Assembly: GCA_030610745.1 (NCBI GenBank)
Contig: JAUWRC010000022.1
Coordinates: 1 to 13,658, forward strand
Direction of reading: 5' to 3'
DNA from: Clostridia bacterium
GTDB lineage: Bacteria; Aerophobota; Aerophobia; Aerophobales; AE-B3A
Length of the DNA stretch: 13,658 nt
In this document: positions 1 through 7,035 of the stretch, piece by piece
How positions within the stretch are numbered: the first letter of the stretch is position 1
How the letters are laid out: each line of letters begins with the position of its first letter
Translations under genes and position numbers: made by a program
The notes under the pieces: generated by a model
Database searches by the model: none
What the model was told of the DNA's origin: nothing
What the model saw: the letters and a program-made list of their open reading frames with translations, nothing else

Positions 1-899
1 GCATCCACTATTCTTGGACCTGTGCGGGAGACTATATCTGTATTTATAGTGTATATTCGGTTATCCTTAAATGCATCTGTCTCGTAGAGAGTGGATTCGT
101 CCTTCACGGCTTTTATTAATTCCGATTGATCTTCACTCGAGCCAACTATTATCACCTGGGGATTTTTTTCTATCACTGTTTCCAGACTCATTTGAGGCCA
201 GCCTGAAAGCTCCCCGGCTATATTTACTCCCCCTGCTTTTTGGATAAGCTCATCTATAAATGTTCCTGAGCCCGCTGTCCATAGGGGTTTATACCAGACT
301 ACATAGAGTACTCTTGGCCTACTGTCTTCAGGCAGGCTGCTCGTTCCAGAGAGTACGGCTTCCATTCTCTTTTTCATCTCTTCTGTTAACCCTGCTGCTT
401 CTTCATCGTTGCCAGTGATATTTCCTACCATAGTTATAGAAGAGATTATCTGGCCAATATTTTTTGGGTCTAAATATACCACTGTATAGTTGAGCTCTTC
501 CAGTTGATTAATTAATTTTACTGGATTACCATGGGAAGCCAGGATGAGGTCCGGCTCTAACTCAATGATTTTTTCCAGATTGGGATTATTGTAAGCTCCA
601 ATTTTTTCCTTTTCTTCTGTTTGAGAAGGATAATTACAGAAATCCGTAATTCCTACTACTTTTTCGCCTAATCCCAGGGCAAACAGAATCTCTGTGTTAG
701 ATGGTGCCAGGGAGACAATCCTTTCTGGCTGTTTGGTGATAGTTACCTGCCTGCCTAGATCATCAGTCACGATTAGCCAGGGTTTCTTGGCAGGCAATAT
801 TGCGATGCGATTGGTGAGGGTAGCCCAGGCCAGGATACAAGCTACGATTCCTCCTGCTATTAATACTGACAATATTATTTTTAAATTCTTTTTCTTCAT
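1..899 (-). CDS. BtuF-like periplasmic substrate-binding protein of a corrinoid/metal-chelate ABC transporter (3' end outside window)
   Basis: About 299 codons are visible before the window edge. The N-terminus (MKKKNLKIILSVLIAGGIVAC) is a basic stretch plus hydrophobic signal; Cys21 sits in a weak lipobox-like I-V-A-C context, so a lipoprotein is possible but unproven. The mature part has the helical-backbone (class III) binding-protein pattern: DDLGRQVTI, then PERIVSLAPSNTEILFALG, VVGITDFCNYP, EKIIELEPDLILAS, then TAGSGTFIDELIQKAGG and SRTGPRIVD at the edge. These match the BtuF/FecB/FepB family, which deliver corrinoids or siderophores to a BtuCD-type importer. The ATG at 899 is preceded by AAAGGAGAG at good distance. 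It lies 53 bp after cobQ with no terminator visible, so it probably belongs to the riboswitch-controlled corrinoid operon. That context favours a corrinoid ligand, but iron-chelate is not excluded. The permease and ATPase genes would lie beyond position 1. Confidence 0.85.
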   Translation of the reverse strand, partial: MKKKNLKIILSVLIAGGIVACILAWATLTNRIAILPAKKPWLIVTDDLGRQVTITKQPERIVSLAPSNTEILFALGLGEKVVGITDFCNYPSQTEEKEKIGAYNNPNLEKIIELEPDLILASHGNPVKLINQLEELNYTVVYLDPKNIGQIISSITMVGNITGNDEEAAGLTEEMKKRMEAVLSGTSSLPEDSRPRVLYVVWYKPLWTAGSGTFIDELIQKAGGVNIAGELSGWPQMSLETVIEKNPQVIIVGSSEDQSELIKAVKDESTLYETDAFKDNRIYTINTDIVSRTGPRIVD

Positions 900-952
900 T
901 TTCTGCTCTCTCCTTTGTTAATTAGATTTTATTATTTTTTTTCCACTAACTA

Positions 953-2473
953 CTATTCTAGAATCTGATATATTTTTTTCATATCCAGATTATCTCTTAC
1001 CAGCCCAGCCAATTTATCATATTCTTTGTTTCTTTGTTCTAATCTGGATGCCTGATTTCGAGAATAATAGGGGGATAACCCTTTTCTTTTCCTTAAGTAA
1101 TTAATAAAAGCTCTTCTGAAGTGATAATTATCGAAAAGGCCGTGGATATAAGTACCCATAATTTTCCCTTCTTTGTCAATAGCTCCATCTTCAATATTTA
1201 CTGAATGAGAGGACCTTCTGATAATTTCAAACCAGGGTCTTACTCCTTTGAGGAGTTTAGTTATACCCGTATGAATCTCGTATCCTGAAATCTCTTCTCC
1301 TATAGAGAAAAGTTCTTTTCCTATAAGAGAGGCTTTTACCTGGGAAGTGACTTTGTCTGACTCCAGGATAGTAGTGACATTTAATAATCCCAGCCCCTCT
1401 ATTCTTTCCCTTGTGGATTCAGTATGATGAGGGTCCTGAATCTCTTTTCCCAGCATCTGGTATCCGCCGCAAATGCCTAATATTGTTTTTCCTTTTTTGG
1501 CCAAAGCCAGGATTTGTGAGTAGTAACCTGCTTTTTTTAAATAGGAGAGGTCATCAATGGTATTTTTGCTTCCGGGAATGATTAATAGATCTGGATTTCC
1601 TATTCTTTTTCCATTTCCTACGTAATGCAGAGAAACATCTTCTTCCTCTTCCAGGCAGTCAAAATCAGTAAAGTTAGAGATATGAGGTAGATAGAGAACC
1701 TCGATATTAACTCTGTTTTTCTTCCTGGAAGGGGAGGGGATAGCCTTTTCCAGAGGTAGTGAATCTTCCTCTTCTATTCTTATGTCCTTAAAATAAGGGA
1801 TTACTCCCAGGATATCTTTTTGGCACTTTTTCTCTAAATAATCCAGGCCGGGCTTAAGTATATTTATATCACCGCGGAATTTATTGATGATTAGCCCTTT
1901 CACACGATCTTTTTCCTTTTTGGTCAAAAGCTCCAGCGTTCCCACGAGCCAGGCAAAAACTCCTCCCTTGTCGATATCAGCCACCAGAAGGACAGGAGAG
2001 TCAGCTATTTCAGCCATTTTCATATTGACAATGTCGTTTTCTCTCAAGTTTATCTCAGCCGGGCTGCCCGCTCCTTCTATAACTACTATTTGGTATTTTC
2101 GAGCCAGATTTAAAAATGACTCAGATACTATTTGAATGAGTTTAGTTTTGTAATTATGATAGTAGTTGGCCAGCATATTACCAACGGGCCTGCCCTTAAC
2201 AATTATTTGGGCTCCTAGATCGCTGGTAGGTTTGATTAAAATGGGATTCATATCTACCGTGGGTTCAATTCTAGCTGCCTCTGCCTGCACTACCTGGGCC
2301 CTTCCCATTTCGCCCCCCTCCCGAGTGACAAAGGAATTGAGAGCCATATTTTGGGCTTTAAAAGGGGCAACTTTATATCCATCTTGTCTGAATATACGGC
2401 AAAGGGCAGCAGTGATGATACTTTTGCCTACCCCTGAACCTGTTCCCTGAATCATTATTCGCTTGGCTAACAT
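953..2473 (-). CDS. cobQ: Cobyric acid synthase (glutamine-hydrolysing)
   Basis: A 506-residue protein, the usual length for CobQ/CbiP, which uses glutamine and ATP to amidate four side chains of adenosylcobyrinic acid diamide. The N-terminal dethiobiotin-synthetase-like ATPase domain shows TGSGVGKS (residues 11-18), FKAQNMALNS (39-47 region) and GRAQVVQAEAA. The C-terminal class I amidotransferase domain shows the nucleophile elbow GICGGYQMLG with Cys335, and GTYIHGLFD with His444. The ATG at 2473 fits family N-termini, but no Shine-Dalgarno sequence is visible upstream: the preceding bases are GC-rich repeat (see 2474-2692). It lies downstream of cobS, separated by that repeat block, and upstream of a BtuF-like gene. 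Co-transcription with cobU-cobT-cobS is likely, as no promoter or terminator is evident in the gap. Confidence 0.96.
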   Translation of the reverse strand: MLAKRIMIQGTGSGVGKSIITAALCRIFRQDGYKVAPFKAQNMALNSFVTREGGEMGRAQVVQAEAARIEPTVDMNPILIKPTSDLGAQIIVKGRPVGNMLANYYHNYKTKLIQIVSESFLNLARKYQIVVIEGAGSPAEINLRENDIVNMKMAEIADSPVLLVADIDKGGVFAWLVGTLELLTKKEKDRVKGLIINKFRGDINILKPGLDYLEKKCQKDILGVIPYFKDIRIEEEDSLPLEKAIPSPSRKKNRVNIEVLYLPHISNFTDFDCLEEEEDVSLHYVGNGKRIGNPDLLIIPGSKNTIDDLSYLKKAGYYSQILALAKKGKTILGICGGYQMLGKEIQDPHHTESTRERIEGLGLLNVTTILESDKVTSQVKASLIGKELFSIGEEISGYEIHTGITKLLKGVRPWFEIIRRSSHSVNIEDGAIDKEGKIMGTYIHGLFDNYHFRRAFINYLRKRKGLSPYYSRNQASRLEQRNKEYDKLAGLVRDNLDMKKIYQILE

Positions 2474-2692
2474 GTTTCGTTGCTCGTTGTTCGTCGCTCG
2501 TATTGCGTCGTGCGTAGTGCGTTTCCTTTTCCGTCATTGCGAGCCTGCCGAAGGCAGGCGTGGAAGATTACCACGTCGCTAATGCTCCTCGCAATGACAA
2601 ACTGAGATTGCTTCGCTCACTCAGTTCGCTCGCAATGACAATTTATCGCTTATCCTTCACGATTTACTACTTATAGCTAAACGCTATCCGCT
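2474..2692. repeat. Composite intergenic repeat block between cobS and cobQ
   Basis: This 219-bp gap contains no gene and is built almost entirely of repeat-like sequence. From left to right: TCG/TTG-rich words (2477-2525); a palindromic element opening with GTCATTGCGAG (2533-2543) and closing with CTCGCAATGAC (2588-2598); a second closing arm CTCGCAATGACA at 2629-2640; a small internal hairpin CCTGCC-gaa-GGCAGG (2544-2558); and ACTGAG/CTCAGT pairing at 2601-2625. The right end (2674-2700) is made of GCTA-T/A-CGCT words that run into the cobS stop codon. The GTCATTGCGAG type of element is familiar as a dispersed intergenic palindrome in many unrelated bacteria (established knowledge, no formal name assigned here). 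I see no promoter. Confidence 0.8.
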
Positions 2693-3433
2693 CTACGCTA
2701 TTGTAAGGCAGTAAATAGAGAAGAGGGCCAGGAGTTCAATGACTTCATTCAGTCCCCCTAAGGTATCTCCTGTAAGTCCCCCTATTCGTCTTTTTAAATA
2801 AGCTATTAAAAGGAAATTAGCAGCCAGGATTATCCCAATAATATAGGAAAATTCGAGTTTGAATAAGGCCAATCCCAGGCAGCTTGTTATCAAGCTTGCC
2901 CAAAAAATTTCTTTTGCCGTTTTATGAGTGAAAAATGCTTTACCCAGCCCTTCTTCTCGAGCATAAGAAGATAGATATGTTCCCATGACCATAGACCATC
3001 TTCCCACCACTGGCGTAAACAGCAAAGCATAGTTCTTACAACTAGCAGTTAATCCTACCAGAAGAGTAAATTTTAATAGTAATAGACAGATGAGAGCAGT
3101 TATTCCTTTAGCTCCATTTGAGCTGTCTTTCATTATTCTTAATATTTCCCCTCTATTTTTACCACCACAGAGTCCATCAATGGTATCGGTAAATCCATCT
3201 AAATGAAGAGCGCCGCTGATTCCAATCCATCCTATAAGCACTAAAGTGCTGGCGATAAGAGGAGAGAGAAAGATCGAGGTTGCTAGATTAATCAGAATCA
3301 AAAGTCCCCCTATAATCATTCCCACCAGGGGAAAAAATGCCATTGATGAGGCAAAGTCACTTCCCTTTACCTCTACTGGATGTCCCAAAGGAATTATGGT
3401 TAAAAACTGTAAAGCTATAAGTAGACCTTTCAA
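2693..3433 (-). CDS. cobS: Adenosylcobinamide-GDP ribazoletransferase (cobalamin synthase)
   Basis: An integral membrane enzyme of about 246 residues, the normal size, joining adenosylcobinamide-GDP to alpha-ribazole (phosphate) as the last assembly step of cobalamin. The diagnostic acidic motif HLDGFTDTIDG lies near residues 77-87, in the position of the family's metal-binding Asp cluster. Near the C-terminus comes RIGGLTGDTLGGLNEVIE, also family-typical, and the rest is hydrophobic helices. Start choice: TTG at 3439 lies only 3 nt from the Shine-Dalgarno GGGAG, whereas TTG at 3433 (giving MKGLLIALQFLT) is 9 nt away and matches family N-termini, so I prefer 3433. Either way the start is TTG. 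The stop TAG lies inside intergenic repeat words (TAGCGTAGAGCGG). It follows cobT by about 40 bp in the same operon. Confidence 0.93.
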   Translation of the reverse strand: MKGLLIALQFLTIIPLGHPVEVKGSDFASSMAFFPLVGMIIGGLLILINLATSIFLSPLIASTLVLIGWIGISGALHLDGFTDTIDGLCGGKNRGEILRIMKDSSNGAKGITALICLLLLKFTLLVGLTASCKNYALLFTPVVGRWSMVMGTYLSSYAREEGLGKAFFTHKTAKEIFWASLITSCLGLALFKLEFSYIIGIILAANFLLIAYLKRRIGGLTGDTLGGLNEVIELLALFSIYCLTIA

Positions 3434-3470
3434 TTTCAAAATCTCCCTTTTTTTAATTTGATTTTGAATT

Positions 3471-3512
3471 TTACGCTATGGTTTTGCATTTTTCGCTTTA
3501 CGTTTTGCACTT
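3471..3512. repeat. Word repeat spanning the cobT stop codon
   Basis: On the plus strand this stretch reads as variations of ACGCTATG, TTTTGCA, TTTCGC, TTTACG and TTTTGCA. It resembles the degenerate GCTATACG/GCTTTACG words seen at 2674-2700 and 6931-6961. It encodes the last residues and stop of CobT on the minus strand. Confidence 0.5.
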
Positions 3513-4564
3513 TTTGTAGATACTCCCGCTCCTTCAAAGGTAGCCATCTGGGTAAGTATTTTGACGGAGAGGTCAAGTAAATTCATACCCAGAGCAGCTC
3601 CTGTTCCTTCTCCCAGTCGCATATTCAAATCAAAGAGGGGAGGTTGATTCAGATAATCAAGAGCGATTTTGTGTCCCTTCTCCACTGATTTATGAGCAGC
3701 AAAGATGCGTTCTTTAACCAAAGGAGCAAGGCTAGCAGCAATCAAGGCGCTCGCCGTGGAGATAAATCCATCTATTACTATAGGGACCTTATATCTGGCA
3801 GCAGCCAATATACAGCCGGCAAGGCCGCCAATCTCATAACCTCCGACTTTGCTTAAAACATCGAGAGGATCTTGGGGATTGGGACGGTTAATCTCAAGTG
3901 AGGTTTCAATGACCCTTATCTTATTCTGAAGCTGGGCATCACCAATTCCTGTTCCCCTGCCTGTCACATCTTTAACCTTAGCCCCGGTCAGACAGGCTAC
4001 AATAGCGCTGCTGGGGGTTGTATTACCAATACCCATATCACCAGTACCCATTATATCAATTCCATTCCTATTTAACTCATCTTCAAAAAGCATGATTCCC
4101 GTAGTAATAGCCTCAACGGCTTCTTCGCCAGTCATGGCCGGACCCCTGGCTATATTTTTTGTGCCATGTCCTATCTTTTTCATGAGAAGGTCTGGGTGTG
4201 GCTCCAGATTCACCGCTACTCCCATATCTACTATTATAACTTTTGCTCCTACCCCTCTTGCCAATACATTGATTGCTGCTCCTCCATTGAGAAAATTATA
4301 AACCATCTGAGGAGTAACATCCTGAGGGAAAGCGCTTACTCCTTCCTCAGCTACACCATGATCGCCAGCCATGGTGAAGATTACCTTTTTCTCAAGAGGA
4401 GGATTTTCCTTAGCGGTGATTCCTACCACTCTTTTAGCCAGACTTTCTAGTTTGCCCAGGCTGTCCCTGGGTTTGGTGAGATTATCTAGCCTCTTTTGTG
4501 CTTTTTCCATAAGCTGGGTGTTAATTGGTTCGATTGCCTGGATGATTTCCTTTAATTTTTTCAT
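3476..4564 (-). CDS. cobT: Nicotinate-nucleotide-dimethylbenzimidazole phosphoribosyltransferase
   Basis: A 362-residue protein that transfers phosphoribose from nicotinate mononucleotide to the lower-ligand base, giving alpha-ribazole phosphate. Family motifs are all present: KPRDSLGKLE (31-40), AGDHGVAEEGVSAFPQ (66-81), FLNGGAAINVLAR (91-103), GTGDMGIGNTTPSSA (173-187), GGYEIGGLAG (241-250), and RLGEGTGAALGM with Glu319 in the place of the catalytic glutamate of Salmonella CobT. The ATG at 4564 has an AAGGAGAG Shine-Dalgarno. The family core ends near GAGVS (residue 349). The last 13 residues (TKSAKRKAKNAKP) are basic and are encoded by intergenic repeat words, so they look like a recent run-on extension. 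It lies between cobU and cobS in the riboswitch-controlled operon. The lower-ligand base used by this organism cannot be told from the sequence. Confidence 0.96.
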   Translation of the reverse strand: MKKLKEIIQAIEPINTQLMEKAQKRLDNLTKPRDSLGKLESLAKRVVGITAKENPPLEKKVIFTMAGDHGVAEEGVSAFPQDVTPQMVYNFLNGGAAINVLARGVGAKVIIVDMGVAVNLEPHPDLLMKKIGHGTKNIARGPAMTGEEAVEAITTGIMLFEDELNRNGIDIMGTGDMGIGNTTPSSAIVACLTGAKVKDVTGRGTGIGDAQLQNKIRVIETSLEINRPNPQDPLDVLSKVGGYEIGGLAGCILAAARYKVPIVIDGFISTASALIAASLAPLVKERIFAAHKSVEKGHKIALDYLNQPPLFDLNMRLGEGTGAALGMNLLDLSVKILTQMATFEGAGVSTKSAKRKAKNAKP

Positions 4565-4576
4565 AAGGTCTCTCCT

Positions 4577-4593
4577 TTGCCCTGTTAGGGCAA
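4577..4593 (-). other. Perfect hairpin upstream of cobT ribosome binding site
   Basis: TTGCCCT-aac-AGGGCAA is a perfect 7-bp stem in the cobU-cobT gap. It sits immediately upstream of, and touching, the cobT Shine-Dalgarno AAAGGAGAG. There is no T-run, so it is not a terminator. It may be an mRNA processing or stability structure, or another dispersed palindrome. Confidence 0.5.
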
Positions 4594-4597
4594 TGCA

Positions 4598-5164
4598 TTA
4601 TTTCCTCTCCCCTTGGGGGAGAGGATTAAGGTGAGGGGGATTGTGGGGTTTAATTTTTATTAGTATTCCTGATACCACTAGATAAACTTGTTGGGCTGAT
4701 TCAGCCATTATCTGATTAGCCAGGCCAGCAGTGTCCCTGAATTTTCTTCCCAGTTCATTATCTGGCACTATTCCTCCTCCTACCTCATTTGATATCACTA
4801 TGACTGTATAATCAGCTTTTAAAATAATCTCAACTAATTTTTTTATTTTCTCCAGGATAGTTTTCTCATTAATTCCATCTAAAAGCAAATTGGAAATAAA
4901 GAAAGTAAGGCAGTCTATAATAACCACTTTATAAGAAGATTTGATATTGAGGAGAGCGGAGGTAATATCCTTTGTTTCTTCGACGGTTTCCCAGTAAGTA
5001 GGTCGGGACTTTTTATGCTCTTCTATCCGTTTTTTCATCTCCTCGTCTTTGGCTGCACCTGTAGCAAGAAAGAGCACTTTTCTAGAAGCATTTTTTGCTA
5101 ATTTGACAGCATACTTGCTTTTTCCACTCCTTGCTCCTCCAGTGATAAAAACAAGTTTTCCCAT
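4598..5164 (-). CDS. cobU: Bifunctional adenosylcobinamide kinase / adenosylcobinamide-phosphate guanylyltransferase
   Basis: A 188-residue cytoplasmic enzyme that phosphorylates adenosylcobinamide and then activates it with GTP to adenosylcobinamide-GDP. Visible motifs are the P-loop GGARSGKS (9-16), RIEEHKKSRP with His50 in the place of the guanylylated histidine, ISNEVGGGIVPDNELGRKFRD (124-144, written here as two adjoining motifs: NEVGGGIVP and GRKFRD) and GLANQ (147-151). Family proteins normally end near YLVVSGILIKIK (172). The remaining 16 residues, containing PHLNPLPQGERK, are the translation of a dispersed palindromic repeat (4604-4641). Start ATG at 5164; the nearest Shine-Dalgarno, GAGGG at 5177-5181, is 12 nt away, which is rather long. 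It is the first gene downstream of the cobalamin riboswitch and its terminator. Confidence 0.95.
   Translation of the reverse strand: MGKLVFITGGARSGKSKYAVKLAKNASRKVLFLATGAAKDEEMKKRIEEHKKSRPTYWETVEETKDITSALLNIKSSYKVVIIDCLTFFISNLLLDGINEKTILEKIKKLVEIILKADYTVIVISNEVGGGIVPDNELGRKFRDTAGLANQIMAESAQQVYLVVSGILIKIKPHNPPHLNPLPQGERK
4604..4641. repeat. Palindromic repeat encoding the CobU tail
   Basis: A perfect 9-bp stem CCTCTCCCC-ttg-GGGGAGAGG (4604-4624) is followed by ATTAAGGTGAGGGGG. In one frame such sequence translates as PHLNPLPQGER, a recognisable signature of a dispersed intergenic palindrome that is often mis-annotated as protein ends in bacteria. A partial relative (CCTCACCCTTTCCC) occurs at 6980-6995. 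Here it is genuinely in frame with cobU and precedes its stop codon. Confidence 0.7.
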
Positions 5165-5184
5165 TTTATTTTACTTCCCTCATT

Positions 5185-5200
5185 GTGCGATAAATCGCAC
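5185..5200 (-). other. Small hairpin beside the cobU ribosome binding site
   Basis: GTGCGA-ttta-TCGCAC is a perfect 6-bp stem on the transcript between the attenuator terminator and the GAGGG Shine-Dalgarno (5177-5181) of cobU. It could modulate ribosome access or be incidental. Confidence 0.4.
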
Positions 5201-5213
5201 CGCTACATTCAAT

Positions 5214-5247
5214 AAAAAATCACCTTCTTTGTTATGCGCAAAGAAAG
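5214..5247 (-). terminator. Intrinsic terminator acting as riboswitch expression platform
   Basis: On the minus strand, CTTTCTTTG (5247-5239), a 7-nt loop, then CAAAGAAGG (5231-5223) form a 9-bp stem with one G-U pair. The sequence continues TGATTTTTT with six T residues at 5219-5214. The stem is AT-rich for a terminator. It begins 11 nt after the riboswitch P1 stem and precedes cobU, the classic layout for transcription attenuation by bound cobalamin. Confidence 0.65.
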
Positions 5248-5257
5248 ATCACCTCAA

Positions 5258-5404
5258 GAAAATAGATAGGTCTTCTGGCTTTAGGGACAGCCTACTACCC
5301 CACCTTCCCAGGACTAGGAGTCCCAGTGGTTTTTTGGAGTTTCGTTTCCCTTTACAGCAGCGCAACTGCCCGGGATTTTCACCCGGTTCCCTTAATCTAT
5401 TTTC
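5258..5404 (-). promoter_or_regulatory. Cobalamin riboswitch
   Basis: Read on the minus strand, this leader has the hallmarks of the adenosylcobalamin aptamer. They are: a perfect 10-bp P1 stem GAAAATAGAT (5404-5395) with ATCTATTTTC (5267-5258); the core AAGGGAACCGGGTG, AAAATCCCGGGCAG and CTGTAA; the CCACTGGGACT...AGTCCTGGGAAGG stem region; and the B12 box GCCAGAAGACCTATC (5279-5265). At about 147 nt it is fairly compact. It precedes an intrinsic terminator and cobU, so high cobalamin should shut off cobU-cobT-cobS-cobQ and the BtuF-like uptake gene. Identification is by motif recognition, not by covariance search. Confidence 0.95.
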
Positions 5405-5474
5405 TTTTATCTTACCGTATTTTCAAGATTCAACGAAGTTATAACATTACTCTATCATTTATGATAGTGACTAT

Positions 5475-5502
5475 ATGTTACTATAAATAAAATTTTAGTC
5501 AA
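5475..5502 (-). promoter_or_regulatory. Possible promoter of the corrinoid operon
   Basis: On the minus strand, TTGACT (5502-5497) is separated by 16 bp from TAACAT (5480-5475), about 70 bp upstream of the riboswitch. The -35 is good and the -10 only 4 of 6. A short palindrome CTATCAT-tt-ATGATAG (5452-5467) follows at about the start site. The stretch 5405-5523 otherwise holds nothing recognisable. Confidence 0.35.
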
Positions 5503-5508
5503 ATAATC

Positions 5509-5531
5509 AAAAAAGCCTGAAAGCTACTTTC
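5509..5531 (-). terminator. Weak terminator at the end of mnmE
   Basis: On the minus strand GAAAG-tag-CTTTC (5531-5519) forms a 5-bp stem whose loop is the mnmE stop codon. It is followed after four bases by TTTTTT (5514-5509). The position is right but the stem is weak. Confidence 0.35.
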
Positions 5532-6909
5532 CTATGCAGAATTGGGAGAAGATTCGCTCCAAGATATCCTCGGTTACTATTTCTCCTGTGATTTCTCCCA
5601 GCCTATTTATCCCTTCTCTTACCTCAAAGGCGAGCAGTTCCTCAGATAATTCTTGTTTTGTTCCTTCCAGGGCTCTTTTTACGTTTTGCTTTGCTTTCTC
5701 CAGAGCCTCTTGTTGTCTTATGTTCAGAATAAAAGAGTTAGAGGAAGAAAAGGTGGCTTCCTTTAGAGCAAAGTCAGCTATTTCTTCTTTAAGTTTTTCT
5801 AAGTTGATTTCCTTGGTAGCAGATATCTCTATTATTTTTTGTTCAGGGAAAAAAGAGGAGATTTTCTCCTTATCTACTCTCTGGGGTAAGTCTATCTTAT
5901 TTATAACCACCAGGGTTTTTTTTGCTTCAATTTTCTTGAAAATTGAAGCATCTTCTCCATTTAAAGGAAGAGAGCCGTCGACCATTAGCAGGATGATATT
6001 CGCTTCTTGGAGTCGAGAGTGGGTTCGTCGAAGGGCCTCTTTTTCTACCATATCCTCAACCTCTCTTAATCCTGCCGTATCAATAATCCACAAGGGGAAT
6101 CCTTTGATATTTATCATCTCTTCGATAGTATCTCTGGTAGTTCCGGGGCTCCAGCTAACGATGGCTCTTTCTCTTTGAAGAAGGGTGTTTAAAAGACTGG
6201 ATTTGCCCACATTAGGTTTTCCCACAATTACTGCTTTTAGTCCTTCTCTATAGATTTTTCCTGTCATTCCCACTTCCAGGAGAGAGTCAAGCTTGGTTAA
6301 GAATTCTTTAAGGCGGCTTTCTTTGTTTTTTCTAGATAAAGGCTGGATATTCTCGTCGGGAAAGTCTATCTCTGCTTCCAGATAAGAGAGAAAATTTACC
6401 ATTTTCCTTTTTAGTAAATCAATCTTTTTGGATAATTTTCCTCCCAGCTGACCCAGGGCCATTTCTAGACTTTTCTCTGTTTTTGCCTGGACTATATCAA
6501 GGACACTCTCAGCCTGAGCAAGGTCAATCCTCCCGTTGAGAAAGGCTCTTTTAGTAAATTCGCCTGGCTGGGCTAAGCGAGCACCAAGTCTTAATGTAAG
6601 CTGGAGAGTCTCTCGCAGGGGAAGGGGGCCTCCATGGCAGTTTATTTCCACTATGTCTTCGCGGGTATAACTTTTAGGTGCCCTCATCAGAGTAAGCAGC
6701 ACTTCATCCACTATTTTTTTTGTCCGGGGGTCAAATATCCTTCCGTAATGAGTTTTGAAGGAAGAGGCCCAGTTAATTTTTCTTCCTTTAGGTGCTCGGA
6801 AGAGCTTCCTGGCTATGGGAAAAGCTCTCTCCCCACTCATTCTCACAATTCCTATACCAGACTCCCCCACGGGAGTGGCAATAGCAGTTATGGTGTCTTC
6901 CAGAATCAT
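5524..6909 (-). CDS. mnmE: tRNA uridine-5-carboxymethylaminomethyl modification GTPase MnmE
   Basis: A 461-residue protein, the standard length. With MnmG it modifies the wobble uridine (cmnm5U/nm5U) of tRNAs reading split codon boxes. The N-terminal tetrahydrofolate-binding domain begins DTITAIATPVGESGIGIVR and carries EINCHGGP (88-95). The helical domain hosts an inserted G domain: G1 GKPNVGKSS (230-238), G2 GTTRD (256-260), G3 DTAG (277-280), G4 NKID (337-340). The protein ends with the invariant CIGK (458-461), whose Cys is required for activity. Start ATG 6909 follows AAGGGG. It is the last gene of yidD-yidC-mnmE, 126 bp after yidC, with repeat words in that gap. The jag gene normally found between yidC and mnmE is absent. 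Confidence 0.97.
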   Translation of the reverse strand: MILEDTITAIATPVGESGIGIVRMSGERAFPIARKLFRAPKGRKINWASSFKTHYGRIFDPRTKKIVDEVLLTLMRAPKSYTREDIVEINCHGGPLPLRETLQLTLRLGARLAQPGEFTKRAFLNGRIDLAQAESVLDIVQAKTEKSLEMALGQLGGKLSKKIDLLKRKMVNFLSYLEAEIDFPDENIQPLSRKNKESRLKEFLTKLDSLLEVGMTGKIYREGLKAVIVGKPNVGKSSLLNTLLQRERAIVSWSPGTTRDTIEEMINIKGFPLWIIDTAGLREVEDMVEKEALRRTHSRLQEANIILLMVDGSLPLNGEDASIFKKIEAKKTLVVINKIDLPQRVDKEKISSFFPEQKIIEISATKEINLEKLKEEIADFALKEATFSSSNSFILNIRQQEALEKAKQNVKRALEGTKQELSEELLAFEVREGINRLGEITGEIVTEDILERIFSQFCIGK

Positions 6910-6930
6910 CTTTACCCCTTAGCCTTTTTC

Positions 6931-6999
6931 TAGCGTATAGCGGGTAGCGTATAGCGTATAGTGTCGCTTCGCTCCATCCCCCCTCACCCTTTCCCTTTT
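6931..6999. repeat. Composite repeat words between yidC and mnmE
   Basis: TAGCGTATAGCGGGTAGCG, then TATAGCGTATAGTG (6931-6963), continue into CGCTTCGCTCC and a CCCTCACCCTTTCCC stretch (6980-6995). The latter resembles half of the palindrome at 4604-4641. The 126-bp yidC-mnmE gap contains no recognisable gene. Confidence 0.55.
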
Positions 7000-7035
7000 C
7001 ATAAAATTTTTAGCAGTACCCGCTCCTGATTATTT

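Noticed and set aside
5462..5472. Shared 11-mer TGATAGTGACT at 5462-5472 and 9032-9042, both near promoters and palindromes, considered as a common operator
   Set aside because: An 11-base match is expected by chance many times in a window this long, and the surrounding palindromes differ.
6910..7035. Possible jag (KhpB) remnant between yidC and mnmE
   Set aside because: The gap is 126 bp of repeat words with no R3H or KH-like coding in any frame.
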